A stretch of DNA of 64,000 nucleotides, taken from positions 435,244,167 through 435,308,166 of the forward strand of contig CM054059.1 in NCBI GenBank assembly GCA_028641055.1, written 5' to 3'. The notes beneath the pieces are model-generated. The model was given only the letters and a program-made list of their open reading frames with translations. It was not told where the DNA came from and ran no database searches. Origin of the DNA: Alopecurus myosuroides (taxonomy: Eukaryota; Streptophyta; Magnoliopsida; Poales; Poaceae). Of the stretch, positions 11,461-20,321 are shown one piece after another (within the stretch, counting starts at the first letter, position 1; each line of letters opens with the position of its first letter). The position numbers and the translations under genes were made by a program.

Positions 11461-12130
11461 TTTTACCTGCATATTTTTTACTCGAACACTTATCAGATCC
11501 CCGGAATGCCGGGAGCAGATGTAATAGACTATCTTTGTTTTGCTTGCTACACAGTTTTTATGCCCACTCTGTTTATTTCGAAATTAATCAATTTGAACGA
11601 CGCTGGCTCAATGCCGAGTTGCGTTATCATGCGAGTCCCCGAGTTGCCTTGTTTATTCACTCTCTCTTTTCGTCTCAGCTCTACCTGCAACTTGTTGCTT
11701 TTTTGGTATTCGAGTCACAAGAGTCAAAGAGTAGAGCTGCAAATACTTAGCCACTTAGAAACAATCATAGTAACGCAGCCCACCACCTAGCCGAGAAGAC
11801 GGAAAAGGGAACAAAAGTAACAAACAATCTACTCGGTTCCTGCACTCTTTCTTCCTTAGCGATTTTCGTGTGCTCATTGACCTTTTGCTTGTTCTCTTGC
11901 TTGCCATGAAGCCGGGTTTCGGACAGCAGCAGAGTCGAAGAGTTGGCATATAGGTTTAAACACAGTACTCAATGCACTTATGAGTTCTGAAGTGGAGCAA
12001 CCGAATAGACAAAGGATCAAGCCGAGTAAAAACACTTAGAGCAATTTTGGACGAGGGCAGTCCCCGAGAACAATTTCAGATTGCAGAGTAGAGTTTCAAC
12101 TCGGATAAGAGGGTACATACACATCTTTGC
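11461..12130. other. Tail-to-tail spacer between antisense gene and pol of element C
   Basis: 670 bases with no convincing ORF. It lies after the antisense stop (TGA 11458-11460) and before the pol stop on the minus strand. It is T-rich after the antisense gene, as expected for a plant poly(A) region, and carries a few CGAGTA words. Both transcripts probably end here. Confidence 0.5.
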
Positions 12131-15100
12131 TTACGAATGAAAACGACGAAGTAGAGCTACATTCCAAGGGCGCTTGGTTTCCTCTCCAGCTTTATCTGCC
12201 CTGTTCGCCTGCGACGGGCGCACATCTACAAGGTAGTACGCATCATTGTGCAGCGCTTTGCTCACAATGAAAGGCCCTTCCCATGGAGGAGACAACTTGT
12301 GCATCCCGGCTGTGCGCTGCACAAGCCTAAGGACCATGTCTCCTTCTCGGAAAACCCTTGGGTTCACCTTTCGGCTATGATAACGCCGCAGGTTTTGCTG
12401 GTAGATAGCCGAACGTGACAGAGTCAGCTCTCTTGCTTCTTCAAGCAGGTCAACGTCGTCTTCTCGAGCTTCTCTCGCCTCCACCTCAGTATAGAGGACT
12501 ACTCGGGGGGAGTCATGCTCTAAGTCTATTGGCAACACGGCCTCAGCCCCGTATACCAAGAAGAATGGCGTGTAGCCGGTTGACCGGTTAGGGGTAGTCC
12601 TTAGACTCCACAACACCGCTGGCAACTCTTCTAGCCAACACCCAGGTGTTTTCAGCAACGGCTCGATCAGCCTTGGCTTTATGCCTGCCAGTACCATTCC
12701 ATTTGCTCTCTCAACTTGCCCATTGGAGGCAGGGTGCGCGACTGACGCAACGTCTAGTCGGATATGCTTATCTCTGCAGAATCGCACCATTGCCCCCTCT
12801 GCAAAGTTGGTGCCGTTGTCGGTGATGATACTGTGCGGGTAGCCATATCTTATGATCACATCCTTCACGAACTTCACAGCTGTGACCCCATCGCACTTCC
12901 GAATAGGTTTCACCTCAATCCACTTGGTGAACTTGTCCACCATGACCAAGATATGTGTCATATTGCCTTTAGACGGCTTGAAAGGACCAACCATATCCAA
13001 GCACCAAACAGCAAATGGCCATGTGATAGGAATTGTTTTCAACTCGGAAGCAGGCATGTGAATCTTACTTGCGAACATCTGGCAGCCGTTGCACTTCCTC
13101 ACAATATCTTCGGCTTGTTGGAGTGCAGTGAGCCAGTAGAAGCCATGCCGAAAAGCTTTCTTGACCAAAGCCCGAGATGAGGCGTGATGCCCACATTCCC
13201 CTTGATGTATCTCCACCAGGATTTCTTCTCCCTCTTCTGGGCTCACACATCGTTGCAGCACACCAGTGGCACTTCTCTTGTGCAGCACATCTCGGACTAT
13301 AGTGTAGCCCTTGGACCTTCTCTGAATCTGCCTCGCGGTCACCTCATCTTCAGGTAAAGTGCCGTCCCTTAGAAAGGATAATATGGGCATAGCCCAACTC
13401 GGTGTCTCCCGCATGAGAAACACTGGTTCGTCCAGTTCCATTGGGACAGGCTCTTGCGGTTGCACAGGAGGAGTAGGAGCGCTTCTTTGCAGCCCAGACC
13501 GATTGGCGAGAACTTCTTCAATGAATGCGACAGCTTCCGGGTTGAGGGTGGCAGTCCCCGAGTAAGGAGTGGCAGTCCCCGAGTAAGGAGTGGCAGTCCC
13601 CGAGTAAGGAGTGGCAGTCCCCGAGTAAGGAGTGGCAGTCCCCGAGTAAGGAGTGGCTGTCCCCGAGTAGGGAACGGCAGTCCCCGAGTAGAGGACGGCA
13701 GTCCTCGAGTTCCCTGCAGCACTCTCCCAGTCAATTTCCATTGGGTCAGATTCTTCACTCGGCAGAGAAGGAACAAAGATGGATTCCGAGTTGGGGGAAG
13801 GCTTGATGGATGGCTTCCTCAAATGCTCCAAGGCAATCCCTGCCGGGATGGACTGCCGAGAAGATCCCAACTTGGATAGCTCGTCTGCTGCTTCGTTCTC
13901 TGCTCGGTGAATGTGCTGGAACTCACAGCCTTCGAAAAATCCAGTCATAGACTGCACCAGGAAGCGATACGATGCCATGTTGGCATCCAGAGCATCCCAG
14001 GTACCTGAGACTTGCTGCACCACCAGATCTGAATCGCCGTAGCATATAATGTGCTGCACGCCAACCTCTTTTGCTACTCGCAAACCATGTACCACTGCCT
14101 CGTACTCGGCTACATTGTTGGATGCCTTGAAATGAATCTGCAGCACATACTTGAGCTGATCTCGCTTGGGTGACGTGAGCACGACACCAGCACCAAGGCC
14201 CTCCTTCACTTTCGAGCCATCGAAATGCATCCTCCAATAGTTGGAAACTGGAGCAGGAGGTTCATACTGCATCTCGGCCCAGTCCACAAGAAACTCCGCC
14301 AGGACCTGAGACTTGATTGCTTCTCTTCTCGCATACGCGGGAGCGTACGCGGCTAGCTCGATTGCCCACTTGGCTACTCTGCCACTCGCCTCCTTGTTAC
14401 CCATGATATCCGAGATGGGAGCAGAGCTCACGACAGTAATGGGGTGCTCCTGAAAATAATGTTTCAGCTTCCTGGCGCCCAGGTACACACCATATGTCAT
14501 CTTCTGGTAGTGCGGATAGTTTTGCTTGGAACTGGACAGCACTTCACTGAGATAATAGACTGGGCGCTGCACACTCTTGCCTTCTTCTTCTCGCTCCACC
14601 ACTATCACCACGCTGACTACTCGGTTAGTCGCAGCAATGTACAGCAGCATAGGCTCCTTGGGTAGCGGACTAGCCAAGACGGGAGCGCTAGCCAGCATTG
14701 CTTTCAGCTCATTGAATGCCACGTCCGCTTGCGGAGTCCAGACAAACTTGTCACTTTTCTTCATTAGCTGGTATAGAGGCAGAGCCTTCTCGCCCATTCG
14801 GCCCAGAAAACGGCTCAAAGATGCCAGACAACCCGTGAACTTCTGCACATCTTTCAGTGATCTCGGTAAAGACATGCTCTCAATAGCTTTTATCTTAGAA
14901 GGATTGGCTTCAATGCCCCGACTAGAAACCAGAAAACCGAGTAGCTTTCCAGCCGGTACACCAAAGGTGCACTTACTCGGATTCAGTTTCATTTTGTACT
15001 TGCGTAGGTTAGCAAAGGTTTCCTCCAGATCGGCAAGCAGAGTATGTGTTTTATTCGTTTTGATGACAATGTCATCTACGTACACCTGCACATTCTTGCC

Positions 15101-15643
15101 GAGCTGGTCGTGCAAGCATTTCTGCATGCATCTCTGATAGGTTGCACCCGCGTTCCTCAAGCCAAAACACATGACACGATAGCAATAAGCCCCGTACGGG
15201 GTAATGAAAGCAGTCTTTATTTGATCAGCAGGGTTGAGTGCAATCTGGTGGAAACCAGAGTAGGCATCTATGAAAGACAACAGTTCACAACCAGCAGTGG
15301 AATCGATCACCTGATCGATGCGAGGTAGCGGGAAAGGATCCTTGGGGCATGCCTTGTTCAAGTCGGTGTAGTCGACGCACATGCGCCATGCAGTGGCAGC
15401 CTTGGGATCTTCCTTTTTCTTCTCGACCATGACCGGGTTGGCTAACCAGTCCGGGTGCAGCACTTCCATGATGAAGTTACTTATCAGCAGCTTGGTGATC
15501 TGATCACCGATGGCCTTCCTTCTCTCATCTCCGAAACGGCGCATAGCCTGCTTCACGGGCTTGGCGTCAGGACGCACATGCAAAGAGTGCTCAACCAACT
15601 CCCTCGGGACTCCTGGTAGATCTTCATTGGTCCAGGCGAACAC
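12131..15643 (-). CDS. pol: Pol of element C: RT, two RNase H domains, integrase
   Basis: 1,170 codons open. RT spans about residues 60-250, with the active site YVDD at 188-191. A first RNase H (about 330-430) has Asn in place of the first catalytic Asp (AATN, residue 340), so it is probably inactive. A second, archaeal-type RNase H (about 470-590) keeps HFDGS (Asp474) and YGDSDL (Asp537). An eight-unit TPYSGTA repeat follows at about 645-700. Integrase has an HHCC finger at about 812-854 (CNGC at 851-854), catalytic Asp883, Asp942 and Glu978 (DD35E), and a C-terminal domain ending near the stop. The frame continues upstream into protease across one TAG at 15683-15685, so the first Met listed is not the natural start. 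It is the enzyme core for replication and insertion. Confidence 0.92.
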   Translation of the reverse strand: MFAWTNEDLPGVPRELVEHSLHVRPDAKPVKQAMRRFGDERRKAIGDQITKLLISNFIMEVLHPDWLANPVMVEKKKEDPKAATAWRMCVDYTDLNKACPKDPFPLPRIDQVIDSTAGCELLSFIDAYSGFHQIALNPADQIKTAFITPYGAYCYRVMCFGLRNAGATYQRCMQKCLHDQLGKNVQVYVDDIVIKTNKTHTLLADLEETFANLRKYKMKLNPSKCTFGVPAGKLLGFLVSSRGIEANPSKIKAIESMSLPRSLKDVQKFTGCLASLSRFLGRMGEKALPLYQLMKKSDKFVWTPQADVAFNELKAMLASAPVLASPLPKEPMLLYIAATNRVVSVVIVVEREEEGKSVQRPVYYLSEVLSSSKQNYPHYQKMTYGVYLGARKLKHYFQEHPITVVSSAPISDIMGNKEASGRVAKWAIELAAYAPAYARREAIKSQVLAEFLVDWAEMQYEPPAPVSNYWRMHFDGSKVKEGLGAGVVLTSPKRDQLKYVLQIHFKASNNVAEYEAVVHGLRVAKEVGVQHIICYGDSDLVVQQVSGTWDALDANMASYRFLVQSMTGFFEGCEFQHIHRAENEAADELSKLGSSRQSIPAGIALEHLRKPSIKPSPNSESIFVPSLPSEESDPMEIDWESAAGNSRTAVLYSGTAVPYSGTATPYSGTATPYSGTATPYSGTATPYSGTATPYSGTATLNPEAVAFIEEVLANRSGLQRSAPTPPVQPQEPVPMELDEPVFLMRETPSWAMPILSFLRDGTLPEDEVTARQIQRRSKGYTIVRDVLHKRSATGVLQRCVSPEEGEEILVEIHQGECGHHASSRALVKKAFRHGFYWLTALQQAEDIVRKCNGCQMFASKIHMPASELKTIPITWPFAVWCLDMVGPFKPSKGNMTHILVMVDKFTKWIEVKPIRKCDGVTAVKFVKDVIIRYGYPHSIITDNGTNFAEGAMVRFCRDKHIRLDVASVAHPASNGQVERANGMVLAGIKPRLIEPLLKTPGCWLEELPAVLWSLRTTPNRSTGYTPFFLVYGAEAVLPIDLEHDSPRVVLYTEVEAREAREDDVDLLEEARELTLSRSAIYQQNLRRYHSRKVNPRVFREGDMVLRLVQRTAGMHKLSPPWEGPFIVSKALHNDAYYLVDVRPSQANRADKAGEETKRPWNVALLRRFHS
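13548..13714 (-). repeat. 21-bp coding minisatellite in pol
   Basis: About eight tandem copies of a 21-bp unit (plus strand GTGGCAGTCCCCGAGTAAGGA with variants). On the minus strand it encodes the heptad SGTATPY. The copies nearest 13670-13714 are more diverged. It lies in the linker between the second RNase H and the integrase finger and keeps the frame. Each unit contains CCGAGTA, the motif scattered through element C. Confidence 0.93.
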
Positions 15644-15682
15644 ATCCCGATTCTCACGGAGGAAGTGGATGAGCGCGCTTTC

Positions 15683-16495
15683 CTATTTCTCCTCCAACCC
15701 GGAACCAATGATGGCTACACGGTCGGGGAACTCGGGGTCGACCTGGACTGTCTTGGTCTCCTTGGCAGCTTGGAAAGCAGTACCATGCTGGGTACTCGGC
15801 ACACCTTGTGCGCCAGCTTGTGCAGACTGAGCCATGGCCACCACCTCGTACATCTTCTTCTTCTCGGCCTCGATCACCATCGACTCTGCCAGCTTGGAGC
15901 TAGCCGAGGCACACTCCATGGACTTCTTGTAGTCACCAGCGACAGTGATTATGCCATTGGGACCAGGGATCTTCATCTTCAAGTATGCAACATGAGTGGA
16001 GGCCATGAACTTGCTCAGAGCAGGCCTGCCGAGTAGAGCGTGATAGGGGTTCTGATGATCCACCACTTCGAACTGCAAGCGCTCTGTGCGGCAGTTCTCC
16101 CGGGTACCGAATAGCACATCAATCCACACTCGGCCAATCGGATTGCACGAGATTCCGGGCACAATGCCATGGAAGGTGGTCTTGCTAGGCAGCATCATGT
16201 TCTCGGCTAGGCCAAGCTTCTCGAGTGTGTCCTTGTACACAATGTTGATGCTGCTGCCGTTGTCGATTAGCACCTTGCTGAACCTCACATTCTTCTCGGG
16301 ACCCAGGAAGGTAGGATCTAGCACCAAGGCATAGGTACCCGGGTTGGGCATCACCTTGGGATGATCCGCTCGAGTCCACCTGATTTCCTGGTCGCACCAG
16401 TACATGTAGTGAGGGACAGCAGGAATCACTGCGTTGACCTCCATGGCCCGCCTGTGCTGTGACTGCTTGTCGACTGCCTCAGAAGTGAAGATCAT
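15683..16495 (-). CDS. Aspartic protease region of element C
   Basis: A 270-codon stretch that starts with an internal Met (MIFTSEAVDK) and ends at a TAG. The protease motif is VLIDNGSSINIVY, with the catalytic Asp at about residue 78 (DNGSS in place of the more usual DTGSS). A second conserved region, ALLGRPALSKF, sits about 90 residues on. It cuts the Gag-Pol precursor. The stretch is in the same frame as gag upstream and RT downstream, separated by single TAG codons at 16652-16654 and 15683-15685. It is thus part of one long gag-pol frame, not an independent gene. Confidence 0.85.
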   Translation of the reverse strand: MIFTSEAVDKQSQHRRAMEVNAVIPAVPHYMYWCDQEIRWTRADHPKVMPNPGTYALVLDPTFLGPEKNVRFSKVLIDNGSSINIVYKDTLEKLGLAENMMLPSKTTFHGIVPGISCNPIGRVWIDVLFGTRENCRTERLQFEVVDHQNPYHALLGRPALSKFMASTHVAYLKMKIPGPNGIITVAGDYKKSMECASASSKLAESMVIEAEKKKMYEVVAMAQSAQAGAQGVPSTQHGTAFQAAKETKTVQVDPEFPDRVAIIGSGLEEK

Positions 16496-16524
16496 ATAGC
16501 TCTCATGGTGCTCTTGGTACTGGT

Positions 16525-16651
16525 TGGAGCCATTGCCCCCATTGTTGCCATTGTTGTTGTTGTTGTTGCCCTGATAGTTGTTGTTGCCTCTATTGTTGTT
16601 GTTGCGGTTGTAGTTGTTGTTGTTGTTGCGGTATCTCTCGTTGTTGAAGTT
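16525..16651 (-). repeat. Asn-rich (AAC)n tract linking gag and protease
   Basis: Plus strand GTT-trinucleotide runs. In the gag-pol frame on the minus strand they read as interrupted poly-Asn (runs of four to six Asn with Tyr, Arg, Gly and Gln between). The tract follows the gag TAG directly and keeps the frame into protease. Confidence 0.85.
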
Positions 16652-19249
16652 CTAGTTGGCTCCTAAAGCCACTTGGTTCACATTCTCTCTTCTCGGGTAC
16701 ACTGGCGGCCGAGCTGCAGGTGCGCGAGTAGGCTGAACAGTAGCATTGGCGGCTGGCAGAGGAGGGGGAGGAGGCAAGCCATCACTCTTGATCACATCCC
16801 ACCATTCGCATTGCCGAGTAGTATGGTTCGCAGGCCTTGAGGGGTGGTGAGTGTGAAAGCTGCATGGGCCATCCTTCATGTCGTCAAAGACAAACTTCTT
16901 CGGCTGCTCGGAGTTCCCGCTACCCGACTGCGCAGTGCGGAACGGTTTCTTGTTGCCCTGGCCCTGGTTCTGGTTCTGCCCATAGGCTCCAGCAGGTTTC
17001 TGCCTTTGGCCACCACCGCCTCCGACATTCACTGCATTCACCTCCTCAGGGTCATACCGAGTATCTACTCGGCGCTTGTTGCAGAACTCGTTGCGCTTGC
17101 TGCTGTTGAAGTTTCTTCTCGGCTCAGAGGAGTCCATCAGTGGCTGAGTAGGATCACCGAGTGCGTACTGATCCGCAATCTTGATGGTCTCGGCCAGCGT
17201 GTTCGGCATCTCCCTCTGCAATCTCTGCCAAAGCATGCTGCCATGTCGGCAACCCTGCGCAAACCAAGTGATGGCCTGTGCTTCATTCACACCCTCACAT
17301 GTGTTCCTCAGCGTGCTCCACCGAGTAAGGTACTCGCGGTCCGTCTCGTCTTCTCGCTGCCTGCAAGCTGACAGCTGCTGTGGCCTATTCGGCCTCTTGT
17401 ATGTACTCGTGAAGTTGCTGATGAAGGCATCCGAGAAGTCCAGCCAGCAGTTAATGCTGTTCTTGGGCAAGTTGTTGAGCCAAGTGCGAGCTGGACCCTC
17501 TAGCATCTGTGGAACATAACGCACAGCCCATCTTCTGTTGCCATTCGCGATATGGACCGCGGTGACGTAGTCGTTGAGCCAATCTTCAGGCTTGGTGCTG
17601 CCATTGTAGCTCTTGGTGCCTCTTGCAAGCTGGAAGCCCTTCACGGAAGGCTCGTTCATGATGCGCGGGCCAAAGCACTCGGGGCCAGGAGGACCCGTGC
17701 TCTCAAGCCGCGCCGACAAGCTGATACGGTCCAGCTGGTGCCTTGCATCTCCAGGCGCCAACACGCGCTCACCAACACGGTCATGAATATCATAACCAGC
17801 CATCTCCATAGCCGAGTAGCCATCATCATACCTATCCACCTGCATAACTGCGGGCTGCTCCACCGGGTTGGCAACTGGTGCCGCTGGGCGCGGCTGTTGC
17901 CTCTGCCGAGTAGGCTGAGCCGCGGGTTGCCGAGAAGTACCCGGACGCGCGGCTTCTCGGGCACGGCTTTGAGCTTGATGGGCTTGAGAGCCTGCTCTTG
18001 CAGCGTTGTGTTCCCGCCCGGGCTGCTGCGGCACAGCAACCTGTTTCGCGGCAGCAGCCGGATCATACACCTGCATTTGCCTGTCTCTACCCGAACGCCC
18101 GCTGCGGCTCTTCTCGCGGCTAGGATGCGGAGACGAGGGCTGATCGTTAGATCTAGCCGCGTGCGAGTGAACCACCTGCGAAGCTCCAGCTCCCGGGTTG
18201 GCCTTCCGGAACTCCTCGTTCTGCCTAGCGGCCTCCAACACTAACTCGTTGAGCCTCTCCTGCTGCCTGAGACGCGCCTCTCCATCCAGGCGCGGCAACT
18301 CGGCAGCCACGGCCTGTGCAGCTCTGAGCGTCTTGGCGGGTGTGCTGTACCTTGGCCTTGTGAAAGTGTTCGCGGTGGCGGACTGCGCGGGCACCTCCGC
18401 AACTGTCGCCATCTCGACACCCAAGTTACGCCGCGTAGCGCCTACTCTGCTAGGCCTCCTGGCGACCGGCGTGAAGCCGTGAGCCTTGTTGTACTCGAGC
18501 TGGTCTAAACTCAGCTCAAGCCTGATCTTCTCCAACTCCGCCTTCTCGGCAAGCAGCTCCTGGCGTTGCCGCTCGAGCTGCTCCCTCGCGGCTAGGAGCT
18601 CGATGTCGGTGGGAGTGGGCATACCAGCTCGCGCAGCAGACGCGGGGATGACCGTAGAGGTGGAGGGCGGCAAGTTGCTCTCCTTCTCGTAGGGCCGGTG
18701 ATTCCTGCCACCAGCAGGCGGTTCGTCAACCTCCTCGACAACGGCCGCAGCGCCGGTAGCAGCTGCGCCAGTGTTTGCCGCCAAACCCGTCACCATCACC
18801 TCAGCGCAGCTTGCAGAGCTGCATGCAGGCCTTCCGCGAGCAGCAATCACCGCGGGTGGATCCTCCGCGTCATGCACCAGCTCAGGGTACGCGGGGTTGG
18901 CGACGGTGGCGACGTAGACGAGATGAGAGCCGAAGGAGATCACCGAGCCGCCCTCAGGCATGGCCATGCCGCCGAAACAGCCGGCGTTGTCGGTGACGAA
19001 GTCGAAGGAGCCGAATCTGTGGACAAGGCCACAAACTACGCGCTCCGCTGAAGAAGATCCCGTCCGAACAGAAACTCCAGCCAGCGCCGCTGGTTGCCCC
19101 ACGGTGGGCGCCAACTGTCGTGGTGGTGTCACGGCAGATGCCATGGGATGGCTAAAGATGTGGGGACGATGGACGCTGGAGGTGTCCGGGGAGGGATCAC
19201 GCGACGAATAGCCGCGTGAGGTAAGAACAATACACTGCAAACAACACAA
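16652..19249 (-). CDS. gag: Gag of element C
   Basis: Open for 865 codons, but the first codons lie in the LTR and across the primer site. The more likely start is the Met of MAMPEGG, with its ATG complement at 18965-18967, giving about 771 residues. In order: a low-complexity Ala-rich N part; a coiled coil with LEKIRLELSLDQLEYNKAHG; a disordered Gln/Arg/Pro-rich part; a retrotrans_gag capsid core (TWLNNLPKNSINCWLDF, EYLTRWSTLRN, ADQYALG); and a Cys/His cluster CSFHTHH...QCEWW near the end that may replace the usual knuckle. It ends in TAG, then continues in the same frame into the Asn tract and protease. It forms the particle that packages element RNA. Confidence 0.85.
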   Translation of the reverse strand: MCCLQCIVLTSRGYSSRDPSPDTSSVHRPHIFSHPMASAVTPPRQLAPTVGQPAALAGVSVRTGSSSAERVVCGLVHRFGSFDFVTDNAGCFGGMAMPEGGSVISFGSHLVYVATVANPAYPELVHDAEDPPAVIAARGRPACSSASCAEVMVTGLAANTGAAATGAAAVVEEVDEPPAGGRNHRPYEKESNLPPSTSTVIPASAARAGMPTPTDIELLAAREQLERQRQELLAEKAELEKIRLELSLDQLEYNKAHGFTPVARRPSRVGATRRNLGVEMATVAEVPAQSATANTFTRPRYSTPAKTLRAAQAVAAELPRLDGEARLRQQERLNELVLEAARQNEEFRKANPGAGASQVVHSHAARSNDQPSSPHPSREKSRSGRSGRDRQMQVYDPAAAAKQVAVPQQPGREHNAARAGSQAHQAQSRAREAARPGTSRQPAAQPTRQRQQPRPAAPVANPVEQPAVMQVDRYDDGYSAMEMAGYDIHDRVGERVLAPGDARHQLDRISLSARLESTGPPGPECFGPRIMNEPSVKGFQLARGTKSYNGSTKPEDWLNDYVTAVHIANGNRRWAVRYVPQMLEGPARTWLNNLPKNSINCWLDFSDAFISNFTSTYKRPNRPQQLSACRQREDETDREYLTRWSTLRNTCEGVNEAQAITWFAQGCRHGSMLWQRLQREMPNTLAETIKIADQYALGDPTQPLMDSSEPRRNFNSSKRNEFCNKRRVDTRYDPEEVNAVNVGGGGGQRQKPAGAYGQNQNQGQGNKKPFRTAQSGSGNSEQPKKFVFDDMKDGPCSFHTHHPSRPANHTTRQCEWWDVIKSDGLPPPPPLPAANATVQPTRAPAARPPVYPRRENVNQVALGAN
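19098..19115 (-). other. Primer binding site of element C, tRNA-Lys
   Basis: Directly left of the 5' LTR the minus strand reads TGGCGCCCACCGTGGGGC (after a short GT spacer). This complements the 3' end of plant tRNA-Lys, ...GCCCCACGGTGGGCGCCA. Confidence 0.85.
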
Positions 19250-20004
19250 TCTACCCAGGTTCAGGGCCCTCGTGAGGAGGTAAAACCCCTACTCCTGCCT
19301 CTCTGTATGTATTACGATGTTTCTTCCGAGTAGCCACAGTACAAAGAATATCTCTACCGAGTAGCCACTCTCCCCTCTCCGAGTAGGGCTAGGTCAAGAA
19401 CTTAGGGTTCTAGGGTTTATGCGTGTGCATGTGTGAGCCTTGCCTCGCGCAGGAGGCGGCGGGGCACTTCATATACATAGTGCCCAGCCGGATACGTCCA
19501 AATCTAGACAAGTGTCGACATAGTGTGCACATCGTCCTTTCTCCGAGTACCCGCTGACAGCTTTGGTTCCTAATCTTGGCTGCTTCTGTAAAGTCGTTGG
19601 GCAAAACTAGGGGACAGACTGGTATCACTGTACCTAGGCACAGAGTAGGCCCCCCTTATCCTGCCACGGCCTGCTTCCATGCTGTCACTGTCAGGCAGGC
19701 CGGTCCCAGATGAACAGTAGTTCGAATGCTGCCAAGTACGGACCCAGGATACGCGGGATCCTGTGTCAGAACGGCTCCTTTGACTTTCTAGCCCGAGTAG
19801 GTTCCCGCCAATTCTACTCGGGCTACCTCTTCTACTCGAAGATATAGAACTTGCTTGATTTCTCCTTCTGGTCATCTTGAGGTGAGACCGAGTAGCAGTC
19901 GACCGGGTAGCGAGTACCAGGTAGTCGGCTACTCGACCAAACCTCTCTTCTGTAAGCCGCCTTTACCACTTGCCTTTACCCTACTCGGGGGTAACCCCCC
20001 GACA
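19116..20004 (-). repeat. Element C 5' LTR
   Basis: 889 bp, identical by eye to 4706-5594 except for two substitutions. It lies next to the primer site, so it is the 5' LTR of this minus-strand element. The plus-strand ORF ends here are accidental. Confidence 0.95.
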
Positions 20005-20009
20005 CTGCC
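20005..20009. repeat. Target site duplication of element C, right copy
   Basis: CTGCC, matching 4701-4705. Element A LTR sequence continues directly after it. Confidence 0.95.
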
Positions 20010-20233
20010 ATTTTTTCTATTTTATTCCTGCTGTTATTTTACTACTGATACTTCTATAAAACTGTTGCTACTGATAAATTTTTGCGAGCAAGTCTACTTC
20101 CAGGTGCAGCTGAATTGACAAATCATATGTTAAGGCTTATAAATATTTTTTGGCTCCCCTTGTGTCGAATCAACAAATTTGAGTTTTAATTCCCTCGAAG
20201 ACTGTTGTGATCCTCTATACTTGTGGGTCATCA
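20010..20233 (+). repeat. Element A 5' LTR, right part
   Basis: Continues the LTR broken at 4705. It contains TTCCAGGTGCAGCTGAATTGAC and ends ATACTTGTGGGTCATCA, the usual Athila LTR end, followed by a primer site. Confidence 0.85.
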
Positions 20234-20244
20234 AGACTATTTTC

Positions 20245-20262
20245 TGGCGCTGTTGCCAGGGA
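20245..20262 (+). other. Primer binding site of element A, tRNA-Asp-like, mutated
   Basis: TGGCGCTGTTGCCAGGGA matches the tRNA-Asp complement TGGCGCCGTTGCCGGGGA except for one C-to-T and one G-to-A change. Both are transitions at CG sites, as expected from deamination of methylated cytosine. Confidence 0.8.
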
Positions 20263-20321
20263 GCATAGCTTTATTTGTAAGCTCACTTGAACGTGATATT
20301 GTTCGCTGCAAGTTATTCATC

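Larger units (their letters stand above)
4706..20004 (-). mobile_element. Element C: Tat-lineage Gypsy retrotransposon, near-intact
   Basis: A 15.3-kb element with 889-bp LTRs (4706-5594 and 19116-20004) that differ at only two positions by eye, flanked by CTGCC. On the minus strand, from the right LTR: tRNA-Lys primer site, gag, protease, RT, a degenerate RNase H, a second archaeal-type RNase H, integrase, then a tail-to-tail antisense gene on the plus strand (6286-11460), a purine-rich tract and the 3' LTR. The second RNase H after the first, plus an antisense ORF encoding a putative gypsy type transposon domain, matches the Tat lineage (RIRE2, Grande, Cinful and relatives). Short CCGAGTAG words are scattered through LTRs, introns and spacers. 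The element is very young but gag-pol has two in-frame TAG codons. Confidence 0.95.

Noticed and set aside
13548..13714. CRISPR array
   Set aside because: Units are contiguous with no spacers, in frame inside pol, in a plant genome; it is a coding minisatellite.
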